A stretch of DNA of 64,000 nucleotides, taken from contig CP141132.1 of assembly GCA_035236585.1 (NCBI GenBank), forward strand, positions 48,921,880 to 48,985,879. Direction: 5' to 3'. Below, piece after piece: positions 12,611 to 25,498 of the stretch (position 1 is the stretch's first letter; every line of letters begins with the position of its first letter). Source of the stretch: Warburgia ugandensis (lineage: Eukaryota; Streptophyta; Magnoliopsida; Canellales; Canellaceae). The translations under genes and the position numbers were made by a program. The notes beneath the pieces were generated by a model. It was not told the origin of the DNA. It was given only the letters and a program-made list of their open reading frames with translations, and did not search any database.

Positions 12611-12971
12611 TGTCCCAAAAATTTTCAAAATTTTTCACAACCTTAACCATAAAATTTCCAAATCTTCCCTGGAATTTCAGCCCCAAATTTCCCTTCATCC
12701 CTCCCCAAACTCTCTTTTCCTTATTTCTCTCTCCTCTTTCTAATTGGAACAAGAGACCTAAATTCAATTAGGCACTCCCTTCTAGGAAGAATCTCATCAA
12801 TTTCACTGTCTATAACATCCTATACTACAGTGTATACAAAAATCCCAAATCAATTTCAAGATTCAATGGTTCTAACAACAGAAAATCACAAAAAGGTGGA
12901 CAATCGAGCTATATTATCATCAACCGGTAATTCTCTCTAATTGGGCATCAATTATATTGTTTTTCTCCAAT

Positions 12972-12980
12972 CAGGTAGGT
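12972..12980 (+). promoter_or_regulatory. Donor-like splice site in LTR B
   Basis: CAG/GTAGGT, about 372 bp downstream of the TATA box. Both sequence and distance equal those in LTR F. Confidence 0.45.
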
Positions 12981-13811
12981 GGAATTTCTTTCCATACATA
13001 TTTATTATGGTTTAGTATAATTTTTATTTTGCTGTAATTTAATTTGAATGAAAAATGGTAAAAATAAAGTAAATATAAGAGCCTTCAATTTATGGTGATA
13101 GAGAGCTCAGATGGAAATTCGGAGCTTCCAATCGATCCATAAGGGTCCAAAACCCTTAGAGTACAATTTTCAAGAAAATCTAACCAGGTTTGGACCCTCA
13201 ATTGAGAGAGATTAATTCTGCTGGGCCCAGATCAAATCTGGACCCTAGGAATGGTTGTAAACTTCAATTTAAGATTGTGGAGTCATATGAACTCCAAATT
13301 GAGATCAGAAAGGAGCTATGGAAAGCTTGTAATGTCTAGTTTCTAATGAAGTCATAATATTTTTAAAAATTATTCCTGAATTATTATGTATTTTGGAAAT
13401 AAGTGTCCGATTTCTAAGATCTTCAAGATCTGAGGTGATCATATCTTGGAAATTTATTTTAATAATGATATAATACTATAATAAAGTAATATCCATGGTT
13501 AATTTGGACAGATCTGGGATAAATTAGGGGATCTACCCTTTATGGTAGAAAAATCCTAAAAATACAAAGGGACCCACTTGATCAATGAGATCAAGTATGA
13601 TTAGATCCTTGGGATAGATTAAAGGGATGATATTATGATGGAATCTACTTAGATCATGGATGAAATGTGACAAAATCAAGTGGATATGATTTTTGGATCT
13701 TAATGGATTAAAAGCCCTAAAGGTAATTAAAACCCTTAATCTAAAGGAAAACACCTAAGATCTAATGGTTGGATCATATTTAAAGGTTTATAATAATCTT
13801 AATAAAATTAG

Positions 13812-13917
13812 TTTAATTGTCTTTTATTGGATATAGAAGTGTAAATGTGATTTATGTTCTAAGTTTTAATTGTCTTTTATTGGATATAGAAGTGTAAATA
13901 TGATTTTTGTTCTAAGT
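13812..13917 (+). repeat. 53-bp tandem duplication in LTR B
   Basis: Two adjacent copies of a 53-bp segment containing TTTTATTGGATATAGAAGTG differ at a couple of bases. LTR F has a single copy at the equivalent place (about 61865-61920). The duplication therefore happened after the two copies separated, or in B's immediate lineage. Confidence 0.9.
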
Positions 13918-16457
13918 TAGAAAGCATGATAGTGTAATCTTTAAATTTTAGTATGATATGCCCTAAATGAGTAATTTTTTAGTAGATTTGATTATCTTAG
14001 GATTATGTTAGTGTAAATTAGGATTTAAACATGATTTCATTATGATAGAAGATGTGTTTCGTAACTTAGGATCATGTTAGTTTTATTTCAGTAGCTTAAG
14101 TTACATTCATAGGAAGAATGTTAGTATATAGTTGTTAAACTTATATTTGATTTATGCTTTCAAGTTGATGATTTACTTATTGTCAAATTTTATTCAATTG
14201 TTAAGTAATTTTTAAGATATAAGGAGCATAAATCACCAAAAATGTAAACTAATGAAATATAGAAATTCATGGACAACTAAGATGAATGAATGATTTTAAC
14301 TTAATAAGGGCTATAGTTAGTAGGACAATATAAGGAATGATTTAACATTTCCTTGGCCCAAAGTAGGAAAATAATGAACATCCATGGATGACATTGTGCA
14401 TATCCATGGAAATTAATTAAAATCAATTAGAGAAGGGACTTAAGGTAAAGAGCTCATAGGAACCTTGTCAAAGGTTGAGCTAGTACCACTCTAGTGGACT
14501 CTGAACATTGTAGTTATAGGGGGTATACAAGAGCCAAGTGCTTTTTCCTCACCTCCCATTGACGTAAGAGAGGTCTAAACGCCTCCTTACATGAGGGTTG
14601 TATTAACCACTTTTTGAGCAAACTATAACTGGTAAGTACTAGTCATCTTGAAATAAGGAGGAGTTGTCTAGTGATAGGAAGAAATAAATTATCTTCAACT
14701 AAGCAAGACACTAACTAGTTGAATAATAATAAGAACATAAAAAGATAGCAAATTATCTAACCCTAATAAAAATAGTAATTGAGATAAGGATGATCAAACA
14801 AGATGAGATCTTGTATGATAAAAAACAATAAGGAAAAAGAAACATCAATGTAAATTAGATTGTTATGTATGATATAGATAGTATTTGTATAGATGATATT
14901 AAACCTATGGATATATGATATTCAAGGAAGAAAGATTCAAATCATCCTACGTAAGGATGATCAAATGACCATGTAGTATGTACCCTTGATTAGAAAAATG
15001 ACATATACATATGATTTGACAGATATATGTTGATCGAGACTATGGCAGATTTCAAGGAGTAAGAATACCTTATTGAGGTAAGCGGATTATTAAGAATGCC
15101 TTACCATGAAGATACATGTCTAATACATGATCTTATGTTTTGAAGTATTGACATGTATGATACCAATATATTAAGGTAAATACCTCAAATTGAAATATGA
15201 TCCAATCAAATGATGAGGAAAATAAGTATTAAATGGTCAAGTTGAGAATTGAGAACAGCCCTAAGTGAATAGGAAAGTAGAAAATATTCCAGTCCTAGAT
15301 AAACAGACAGATAGTCTAATATATATAAGTATTATTTTACATACAAGCTTGGAGGCTTGTGGTTTTGTTTTAAACAGGCATAGGCTTGGGGATGCTATGC
15401 TAGGAGAGTTAAGAGGGTTTGGCCACCCACTCTTTGAAACTTGATGATATTGAATACCAAGCCTAAGAAAGGCTAAAAGTCGGGTGGGGCATTTATGGGA
15501 AGGCCACCACTGTGACAGCCATGGTCCTCCCATATGGACATGGATATTGTAATTTCCACTGAGAATGGTATAAGTGGATTATTTAACAGTTATCCGGGCG
15601 CTATACGGATCAGATTGCAAGCATCGTAGTCCTTGATTATTTTGCATTATGATGCATATGAAATTGGCATAATCAAATGCCTTAAGGGATGGCATGATGA
15701 AATTCTAGGTAATTGTATATTACCAATATTTTTCCCAAGAAGGGAAATTCCCTATATAGTAACTAACTGAGACACAAATCTCTTATAATGAAAGGAGTTG
15801 ATCATCTTTGTATAGAAATGATTCTTGATTATTTTTACATTTTTAACGGATTTGTCCTTATACAATATGTATGTATAAAGATCAACACAAATGACAAGGA
15901 AATGAGATGTCCTTATAACTAATAGTTATTAATGAATGTGTTTATCATAGAACGAATTATAGGATACTTGAATATTGAGATTATACTGTCAATAACTTAC
16001 ATTCTTATCCCCTACTAAGCAGAGCTTGATGAGATATTGTAAATGTTCGAATATTTAAAATATCTCAGATATAGAGAAGGAGACTTGAAGAACAATTGAA
16101 GAATAAGTAATTAGGGTATATCCCTTGAAACATTGTATTAGAACATGTATTGAATTTTGAACTTTGTAATTTGGATTGTATATTTGGACAAGTATTGTAA
16201 GGATACAATGGGCTATGTACTGTGAACCACTATATGGATCCTGAAGTTTAATAAAAGAATATTCCTTCAATAGAATTTTATCTTATACAAAATTCTACTT
16301 ATGTTATGTATGAGGTGGTGACTTAGGTTTTACAAAACAAATTCTAAAGAAAAGAATTTTTGCTACTTTGGTTTGCGAAAAATATTTACTCTAAGGGCCC
16401 TATCTTTACAAAATGTATTATAAAATGTGTTATAAAAACCCGGGTTGCCACAATTAC

Positions 16458-17100
16458 ATAGGAAATTTCATCTGCTCTCAACCCTTAAGCACCATAATTT
16501 ACCACTCTACTTACTCACAATTATCCATCATGATAACCCAACCTAATGTATTCAACAAATTCCCAATGTTCCCCCCAACATGGTGCATTGTAGGGGTAAG
16601 TCCAACTAAAATCTTCCCCTATGTTTCTACCATGTTGAACAATCCATAGAGTTGCTTATGATTTCACAAGCTTTCACGAATAATTAACAAGCATTCCAAT
16701 GATAGAATTTTATAGATTTACCATCCTTTATTACTATTGTACCAAACTCAATAACACGCATGATGGATTTCTAGCAGGAAATTTAAGTTATACAACACAT
16801 TGTCTCATGCATTTAAACAGTAAATAAGTACATTACAATCATGTAAAAACATTCCTTGAAACCACTATTATAGTCGTAGATTTTTAAACTAAACCTGAGA
16901 ACATATTAAGTGATTTTCTATATTCTCCTATCTCTTAAGGATCTCTTCATATTTCTAGGATTCAAGTTTGGTTTTTCTACTCCAAGTGTTGACGTTCTAC
17001 TAAGAAAAATAGTGGAGTTTCTACCTTCCAAAAGCCTCACTCTTCACTTGCCTTTCCATGCTTCCTTCCTAACTCTAATGCATCACTTTTCCTAATTAGT
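16458..17100 (+). repeat. Partial copy of the 1.25-kb repeat (copy D1)
   Basis: From about 16540 to 17095 the sequence follows the repeat found in tandem at 25499-28005. It has a deletion of about 200 bp near its left part (around 16575), and it stops near 17095 where Athila/Tat pol begins. Shared landmarks are the phrases ATTGTAGRGGTAAGTCC and CCTTCCAAAAGCCTC. The function is unknown. A 61-codon open frame here is broken in the other copies. Confidence 0.7.
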
Positions 17101-17111
17101 GTTTCAATCTT

Positions 17112-19465
17112 CATTTAGTCCCAGGAAAATGTCATTTTTTGGATCAAAGTGGCATTGTTTAAGGCCACATTATATCACATAATGACATAGAAGTAGACAA
17201 AGCCAAAGTGGAATTAATATCTGATCTTCATCCACCAAGGATGATGAAAGAAATTGTCTCATTTTTAAGCCATTCTAGTTTCTATAGATGATTCTTCAAC
17301 GACTTCAATAAAATTGCTAAGCCCCTATGTAGTTTACTTATGAAGGAGGTAACTTTTGACATTGATGAAAATTCTATGAAAGCATTTGAATCCCTAAAGG
17401 TTGAATTAACTTCTATTCTTATTATTTGGTTATAAGATTGGAGTGCACCATGGAAATAACGTGTGATGCTTCAAACTACACCATCAGAGCTGTGTTGGGA
17501 TAGTGTATTGATAAACTCCTAGATGTGATATACTATGCTAACAAGACAATCAATGATGCCCAACTCAATCATTCCACTGCAGAAAATGAGTTGTTGAAAA
17601 TTGTTTTGCACTGGATAAGTTTAGATCTTACTTGCTAGGATATAAGGTTATAGTTTATTTGGACCATGTAGCATTGAATACCTTTCTAAGAAGGATATTA
17701 AACGTAGGCTGATTTGATGGATACTTTTGCCAAAATGTTGTAGCAAACCACTTATTTAAATTAGTTGTGGAGTCTATTAGTGAGAATGTCCCTATAATAG
17801 AAACTTTTCTAAATGAACAATTGCTGCACATTTCCCAGTTGCCTTGGTATGCAGACATTATTAATTATCTTGTCACTGTTCAAATGCCTAATCATTGGTC
17901 AAAATAAGATAATAAAAGATCCATTGTCGAGGTCAAGCACTTTATGTGTGGTGATTTGTACTTATTTAATTACTATCCTAATCAAGTCATTAGGAGATCA
18001 TACCTGATAATGAAGATCATAAGATCATTACCTTTTGTCATGATTATCCATGTGTGGGCCATGTTAGTTACAAAAACATAGATATAAAATTTTTATGATG
18101 TGGTTTTTATTGGCCTACCATTTTAAGGGAATCACATGCTTATTGCATAACATCTGCTAGGCATCAATAGTTAGGAAGCATAGGAAAAAGAAATATGATG
18201 TCCTTAAATCCCATCCTTATCATTGAGCCTTTTGATGTTTGGGGCATTGATTTTATGGGATCCTTTCCTAGCTCTTTTAGTTACCTATACATCCTTGTGG
18301 GAGTGGACTATGTGTTGAACTGGGTGGAAATCGTACCTAGCAAGACCAACGAATACAAGGTGGTGGTCAAGTTCTCAAAAGAAAATATATTTACATACTT
18401 TGGTACCTCAAGGGCCATAATTAGTGATGGGGGTAAAACCCTTTTGTAATAAAGTATTTCAGCATTTAATGAAGAAATATGGTGTTACTCATAGGATTGC
18501 TACCCTTGTCATCCTCAGATGAGTGGATAGATAGAAGTGTCAAATAGGGAGACAAAGTAAATTTTAGAAAATACAATCAATCCAAATAGGAAAGACTAGT
18601 CATTGAGGCTTAGTGATGCTTTATGGGCATGTCACACTACATATAAGACTCTTATAGGCATGTCACCCTACCACCTAATCTATGGGAAGGCATGCCACCT
18701 CTTAGTAGAACTTGAGGTTAAAGCATATTGGACTATTAAAAATCTCAATTTTAACCTAGATACTATTGGGACCCATAAGAAACTTTCACTCAGACCCATA
18801 AGAAACTTTCACTCAATGAGTTGGATGAGCTTAGGAAAGATGCATACATATTATGAAAACTATACAAAGAGTGCATGAAGAGTAATCATGATAGACACAT
18901 ACAGCGAGTGTCCTTCACCCCAAGACAAAAGATCATTTTGTATAATTCTATTTCGTATCTATTCCCTAAAAACATTAATCTTGAAGGATTGGACACTCTA
19001 TAGTACATACTGCTTATACATACAAGCTATCAAGCTAGAAAAGGATGATGTGATTTCCAAATTTAATGGCCAAAGGTTGAAATCTTATACAAAGTTGGTC
19101 AACCCTAAAATAGAGGGGATATTGTTAAAGGAACCTATATACTAGGACCCACCTTAGCATGTCCCATGACAATGGCATCAATCATAAAATCAACATTTGT
19201 CATTATAATTGCATTCATCATGGCATTGTATATCTGGCCAAAGAAGTTAAACTTAGCTCTCATTGGGAGGCAACCCAGGGTTCGTAGAGAGTCTCATTAT
19301 TCTGCATTACCCATTCCTATGTTTTGAAACATTGGGGTCAATGTTTAGGTCAAGTTGGGGCGTGTGGATATATGCATGACATTTTTTGAGTTTTCTTTTA
19401 AAAAATATATATGATTTTTTTCAAAGTTTTTAGGGTCAAATTTCCTTTACTGTGATGAGAATTAG
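17112..19465 (+). pseudogene. Athila/Tat-type Ty3/gypsy pol remnant (RT end, RNase H, integrase)
   Basis: Decayed coding sequence spread over several frames with many stops and shifts. In order: the end of reverse transcriptase (SGIV...GHIIS, IEVDKAKVELI, about 17150-17280); a region like the RNase H core (ITCDASN, VIYYANKT, LNHSTAENELL, about 17455-17620); a degraded integrase zinc finger (CHDYPCVGH, CGFYWPT, about 18035-18125); the integrase core from 18195 (FDVWGIDFMG, ISDGG, with a frameshift before the glutamate region); and a C-terminal part ([16 protein letters not shown]) from 18603. GGGAGGCAACCCA at 19265-19277 is a phrase usual just after pol in Athila/Tat elements. These residues match the non-chromodomain gypsy branch. 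LTR C cuts its 3' flank. It is not functional. Confidence 0.88.
19461..19465. other. Left target-site duplication of LTR C (ATTAG)
   Basis: ATTAG here matches ATTAG at 23643-23647 exactly. An unoccupied homologous site is present at 24234-24238. Confidence 0.9.
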
Positions 19466-22149
19466 TGTGATGACCCAGGTTTTTTGTAACACATTTTGTA
19501 ATACATTTTTCAAAGGCAGCGCACTTAATAGTAATAATTTTTCACAAAACAAAGCAGCAAAAATTCTTTTCTTTAAACTTGTTTTGAAAAACCCAAGTCA
19601 TTACTTCATACATAACATAAATAGAATTTTGTACAAGATAAAATTTCATTAAAGGAATATATTTTTATTAAATTTCAGAATCCATCTAGTGGTTTACAGT
19701 ACAACCCGAGTATCAGTACAATACTTGTCCAAATTACATAATCCAAACCTCAAACCTCACCATACATTAAAAACTCTCAATACAATACAATGTTCTAAAA
19801 AAAAATACATGTCTTCAAGGGATATACCCTGATTGATTATTCTTCTAAGACTTGTTATGTCTTAAGCTCCTAATTCTCCTTCTCTGTGTCTGAGATATTG
19901 TAAACATTGAAACATTTACAATATCTCTACAATATCTCAGCAAGCTATGCTTGGTAGGGGATTTCAAGAAGCATAAAACTTTGACAGTATAATCATAATA
20001 CTTCATAATCCCATTATTCATACTCATGGAGCAATCTCTTTACTTTGTCATATATGTACATCATTACACATACATACGATATACTATGTATAGATATATA
20101 CATATAGTCAAAACCATGAAAAATAGTTAATATCTCAAAACATAATCATATCCAACTTATGCTGAGTTGATAAATCATCCAGACTCTATTGAAAATATTC
20201 CCTCCTTTGGGTAGTATCGGTAATCCATGATTACCCATCGCCTCATCATGCCATATCATAAGGCATTTTACTATGCCATGCATCATAATGCAAAAATACT
20301 CAAAGGACTACTATGCATGCAGTCAGAATCCATACCAGCATGCCTGAATAACTGCTTAATAATCCACCTATACCATTCTCAGTGGAAATCACAATATCCA
20401 TGTCCATATGGGGAGGACCATGGCTGTCATAGTGGCAGCCTTCCCATAATTGCCCCACCCGACTTTTAGCCTCATTTAGGCTTAGTATCCATATAATAAT
20501 AGGATTTGGAGAGCAGGTGGCCAAACCCCGCTAACTCTCCTAGCATAGCATCCCCAGGCCTATGCCTATTTAAAACAAAACCACAAGCCTTTATGCTTGT
20601 ATGTAAAGTAATTCTCATATGTATTAAATAATTCGTCTATTTACTTAGGGCTAGAATACTTTCTAGTTTCCTATTCACTTACGGTTTTCCTCAATTCTAA
20701 CTTAACCATTTTATATGTGTTTTGGTTGGATTATAAGGGTTTTCAATGGGTTTAATACAAGTATTTACATTATACTTGTCAATATTTTATAGACACATGT
20801 ATACAATATGTACTTCTCATGTAGATGCATTCATAAAATCCTCCTACCTTCAAGTAGTGATTCATCTCTTCAAATCTTCCATAATCCTAATTGACGTATG
20901 AAATCTGTACATCTATACATACGGTCAATATTTGTACAATTGTGGATAATCTCCTATCTATATTCTTTATCTAATTTTGTCCTTTGATATTAGGGATCTA
21001 GATCTGTCTTGTGTTCCTATCATCTATATAATCTATCTTCCTTATATAGTATTTTATCCTATTGATCAATAGATCTGACGATTAGAATGATCTTCTAACC
21101 TTTTAGATCTAATTAGTTTCTAAGTTTTTGTGTATCCATCTCTTTGATCTTAATCTTTCATAGATCCTTTGATCAACAATCTATTCTTGTTGATAAAGAT
21201 CAAGGGCCTAGATCTTCTATCATCAAGTTCTTCCTTGATCTAAGTTCAATTATTTGATCATCCTTTAGGGGGATGATTCTGGTTCTTTTCCTTGAATCAT
21301 ATTTGATCAAGGGTTTAGATTATCTAATCTAATGATCTAGATTTGATTTATAACATACATACTAATAAACATGCATACTAAGTATAATACAATGTTATTA
21401 TTCTTATTGTTCTTGATCATTCAAGATCCTATGGATCTTGTTTGATCATCCTTATCTTACTTATAATTTTTATTAGGATTAGATAATTTGCTAACCATTT
21501 ATGCTTTATAACATAATTCACATTTACAATATTATTATCAAATAAAAGACATGAAACTAATTAGATTAAGATTATTAGAAACCTTTACTTATGGTCCAAC
21601 CATTATATCTTAGATCTTTTTCTTTTAATCAAGGGTTTTAATTAATTTTAGAGCTTCTACTCCATTAAGGTCCAAAGATCATATCCATTTATTTTTGTCA
21701 TATTCAATCCATGATCTCGAGGGATTCCAACATAATATCATTTATTCAATCCATCCCAAAGGTCCGATCACACTTGATCTCATTGATCAAGTGGGTCGCT
21801 TTGTATTTTTAGGGTTTTTCTGCCATAAAGGGTAAATCCCTCAATTTATCTTAGATCTATCCAAATCAACCATGGATCTTACTTGATTTCAACATTATAT
21901 CATCATTAAATTAGATCCCCATGATTTGATCATCTCAGATCTTGAAGATCATGAAAATTAAAAGTTAAATTCTTAAATATAGAAACTTTCATGAAGAATT
22001 TTTTAAATGTTATGATTTTAGAAGAAAATATAAGTTATAATCTTTCCATAGCTTCTTTTTTATCTCAATTTGGAGTTCAGATGACTCCACAATTGCCATG
22101 TGAAGTTCTCAATCCTTCATAGGGTCCAGATTTAATCTGGCCCCAACGG

Positions 22150-22445
22150 AATGGATGGCCCAGATCATTCGGGCAGAACAGGCCAGGCAGATTGGAATGA
22201 TTGGGCAGAATGGTCGGACAAACTTGGTGGGGCAGATGGTCACCGCACGCTTGCCATTGGGATGCCCGCGTGACACGATCCGCCTGGAGCCAACGCTGTT
22301 GCGAGGTCGTCTCGTCGGGATGATATCACATGCACACGTGCTAAAAAATGTTGCCATGTGGGTCATTTTTGTGTTGTGTTTGGTATGGTGTTCCAAGAAC
22401 CCGATTCGATTGGGAGATCAGATAGTTTGTTTGGACCATTCAATC
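22150..22445 (-). other. GC-rich island inside LTR C
   Basis: It sits at the same position as the islands in A and D, between the GGGCC... phrase and the sequence next to ATTGATTGAATGG. The composition is GC-rich, with several GGCAGA-type repeats near 22170-22240. Open frames of 111 codons (+) and 95 codons (-) overlap almost completely. Neither is shared with the islands of A or D, so they are probably by-products of high GC content. Confidence 0.5.
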
Positions 22446-22680
22446 AATCCCTTTATAATTAAGGGATCAAAATGTTATAAAATTTCTTGAAACTTCTACC
22501 TTATAGGCTTGGACACTTCTAGATCGATTAGACATGTCAGATTTTTCATATGAGCCCTCCATCATCAAGAATTGAAGGGTTTTGGTCCTTCTTTATTTTT
22601 ACAAATTTTCACCCAAACCTAATTACAAAAAAATAAAATTTTCATAAAACAACAATAAATAAGTCTAGGAAGTAGTTTCA

Positions 22681-22689
22681 CCTACCTAA
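22681..22689 (-). promoter_or_regulatory. Donor-like splice site in LTR C
   Basis: On the minus strand TAG/GTAGGT, within CCAATTAGGTAGGTG. It lies about 381 bp downstream of the TATA-like box. Confidence 0.4.
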
Positions 22690-23058
22690 TTGGAGAAACA
22701 ACTTAGATTTGAAGCCCAATTTGAGAAAAATACCCTTTGATGATAATATAGCTCGATAGTCCCTTCTTTTGTGATTTTCTGTTGATTTCACTATTGGATC
22801 TTGAAATTAATTTTGGGATTTTGTAGATAAGGCAGTCTAGGATGGTATGGATGGTGGGATTTGTGAGATTCATCTTGGAACAGATTGTCTAATTAAATTT
22901 AGGTCTCTTGTTCCAATTAGAGAGGGAAGAGAGAGAGAGAGAGTGTATGAAGGGAGAAAAGAGAGAGAAGGGGGGAGGATTTTGAGCTGAAATTTTGGGG
23001 GAGGCTAGAAAATTTCATGATGAATTTTTTGAACATTTATGAGAATTTTTTCATGAGG

Positions 23059-23066
23059 CATTTATA
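23059..23066 (-). promoter_or_regulatory. TATA-like box of LTR C
   Basis: TATAAATG on the minus strand, within CCTATAAATGCC, at the position equivalent to the TATA boxes in A and B. Confidence 0.5.
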
Positions 23067-23642
23067 GGCATTTTGGGTGTTTTTCATGATTATGTGTAAT
23101 TATTATATTTTATTCTTTTTATGATTTAATGTTCGTTGGATTCCCACTACCACCTCCTTCTCCACTAGTAGGTGGTAGTGGTTTGACTTGTGATTATACG
23201 TGCGATGGCCATTGGATTCCTTTGTGCATCCCTTGTGGGCCCCCCATGGTGTGAAAAGACCATTTTGCCCTTTATGGAAAAAATCTATTTTATTCCCCTG
23301 AACTCAGAATCAAGCATACTTAGTGGAGTTGGATTCATATTTGTGAGTGTATTCTAAATATTGAGGTCTTAGTTCTTGGTTATGGGTAAAAATACTATTT
23401 TATCATTTTATTCATAAAAATAAAGAAAAATAAGGATTTTTCATCTGAATTCAAAATTTATTGTGCTTATAGTCATTCTAAAGGGTTCCTCATGTATGTT
23501 TTCAATTATACATGTCTTATAATTTGATTGTACTTCTATGAGGAGTGCATTTTCAATAACCCTAATATTCTAGCTCAAAATTTTGAAAAATTCAAAATAA
23601 ATTTATTTTCTTAATCAATTTACAAAAATTGGCGCAGTTACA

Positions 23643-24775
23643 ATTAGATTGTCTACAGTTTAGTATTTTCACTACTTTAATTTCTTAATAAAAATGCATA
23701 TGGTTAATTCTGCATTTTCTTTATGCCTTAAAGTAGTTTATGAAAGTTAATTCTTAGAATACTCTTACACATAGTACATAAGTCTAGTCTAGTAGATGTT
23801 TATGACTTAGAGATCCTAAGGAAAATAGTGGAGACCTATATACGCTATTATTAGAGGACATCATTTTTCTTTTAGGGTTATAAATAATTTCATACTTTCT
23901 CCATAATATATTACTTTGAGAGATCCCAGTAATCTTTATTTTGGTCAAAATGTCAAGAACCAAACAAGAATATTAACCTTCTTTCCTGAATATTTATTGA
24001 CTTAAATAGGTTATTAAGAAACCTATAGAATGATATCGGCCATCCTTGTCTTACCCCAGAGGCATAAAACTTACCCATTCTATTCTAACCACTAGTTAGA
24101 CCTTCAAGCCTCTTTCGAAGCCTTTTCCTTCTTAAATGCCATTTATCCTAACCCAAAGAAACCCCAATAAGAATATCCATACCTTTCATATGCCAAAATT
24201 TTTCAAGGTCAATGTTCCTATACTGTGATGAGAATTAGATTGTCTAAAGTTTAGTATTTCCACTACTTTAATTTCTTTATAGAAATGCATATGGTTAATT
24301 CTACATTTTATTTATGTGTTAAAGTAACTTTTTAAAGTTAAATCTTGGAATACTCTTACACACTACATAATTCTAGTCTAGTAGATGGTTATGACTTAGA
24401 GATGCTAGGGAAAATAGTGGAGACCTATATACCCTATTATTAGAGACCATCATTTTTTTTTTCGAGGGTTATAAATAATTTCATACTTTCTTGAGCATAT
24501 ATTACTTTGAAAGATCCTAGTAATCTTTGTTTCGGTCAAAATTACAAGAACCAACTAGAAGTATTAACCTTCTTTCCTGAATATTTATTGACTCAGATAG
24601 GTTTTTAAGAAGCCTATGAAATGACATAGGCCATCCTTGTCTTAACCTAAAAACACAAAACTTACCCAATCTATTCTAAACCATTAGTTAGACATTCGAG
24701 CCTCTTTCTAAGCCTTTTCTTTCTTAAACCACATTTACCCTAACCCAAAGAAACCCCAATAAGAATATACATTAC
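23643..24775 (+). repeat. About 590-bp direct repeat, probable Athila/Tat 3' region
   Basis: The segment from ATTAGATTGTCTA at 23643 is repeated from 24234, an offset of about 591 bp. Both copies carry CACTACTTTAATTTCTT, the AGTGGAGACCTATATA phrase and the TAACCCAAAGAAACCCCAAT phrase. The left edge of the first copy (about 19425-19465) has been separated from it by LTR C. The position downstream of pol suggests a duplicated 3' untranslated segment of the Athila/Tat element. That assignment is inference. Confidence 0.8.
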
Positions 24776-25498
24776 CTTCCTCTCATAAATGAGCATGGAT
24801 GATGCCAGGTGTTCATAAAAAGGACAAAAGTCAAAGAAGCAAAAAAAAAAAAATCAAAAGTATAGAGAAATGTGTTCCTCCTTAGAAATATAAGAAAAAG
24901 TGAAAAAAGTATCAAAAGAAGAAAAGGAAAGAAAAGTTGAGAAAAGAGAAAGAAAAAATAGAGGAGATATTCACTTGAAGTACAACCAAAAGTAAAGTTA
25001 TTAAATAATAGCTGAAGACATATACTCATATTTGAATCCTGGTACCCTTCTTTTCAAAACCTGGCTCAAGTATATGTTTCATACTATCAAAATACCTATT
25101 GTTCTTAAAGTGAAAAATATCCTTAATGAGCATATAAATATAAACGAATTAAGATGAACTACCCCTACTAGTTTTGGTAATGACATCCATTCTAAGGGAT
25201 CATATCTTTGTCTCACTAGTGCTTATTATGTGAACCATTAGTCTTGTTGGATCTAGTCACATACTAAATGTTCTTTGACCCTTTATCTAAGACCTTTATT
25301 TCCAGAGTGTATACAAATGAGAATTTGAGGTCATGACATCTTTCCAATGGAGCAATAAGCATTACAATTTAGAATTGCTGACATATGTAGTCTATAAACA
25401 CATACATGCACTTCGAGATATAAATGTAATAAAATGGCTTTCGGTATGTGGATAACTTATAGATTTTTTCATTCATCTTTGTTAAGTTATTAAACTAA
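24776..25498. other. Non-coding stretch with a purine-rich run
   Basis: An A/G-rich run at about 24835-24965 is followed by AT-rich sequence. The 85-codon minus-strand frame across the purine run is phenylalanine/leucine-rich because of base composition. Polypurine stretches of this kind are common after pol in Athila/Tat elements, so this may be more of the same remnant. Confidence 0.4.

Larger units (their letters stand above)
12040..16452 (+). mobile_element. Solo LTR B, Tekay-like, B/F subfamily
   Basis: A 4,413-bp LTR starts TGTAATGACCC and ends GGGTTGCCACA. The flanking 5-mers ATTGC (12035-12039) and ATTAC (16453-16457) differ at one base, as expected for an aged TSD. It is closely colinear with LTR F at the window end and more distantly with A, C and D. 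It lacks the CpG-rich island (the junction lies near 13211-13225) and carries a 53-bp tandem duplication at 13812-13917 that F lacks. It has a TATA box at 12603 and a donor-like site at 12974/12975. Confidence 0.92.
19466..23642 (-). mobile_element. Solo LTR C, Tekay-like, minus strand
   Basis: A 4,177-bp LTR on the minus strand starts TGTAACTGCGCC (right end, 23642) and ends GGGTCATCACA (left end, 19466). A perfect ATTAG TSD flanks it. It is colinear with A, B, D and F but forms its own subfamily, and its GC-rich island is of a different type, rich in GGCAGA. It has a TATA-like box at 23059-23066, a donor-like site at 22686/22685, and a GA-rich leader near 22920-22980. It is inserted in the 3' flank of the Athila/Tat remnant and so is younger than that element. 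Confidence 0.93.

Noticed and set aside
18195..18449. Integrase-core frame as a possible intact gene
   Set aside because: The frame covers only part of the integrase. Stops and shifts lie before and after it, and the region continues in other frames, so it is a pseudogene piece.
22155..22490. 111-codon plus-strand frame in LTR C
   Set aside because: Antisense to the LTR, overlapped by a 95-codon frame on the other strand, and not shared with other islands.
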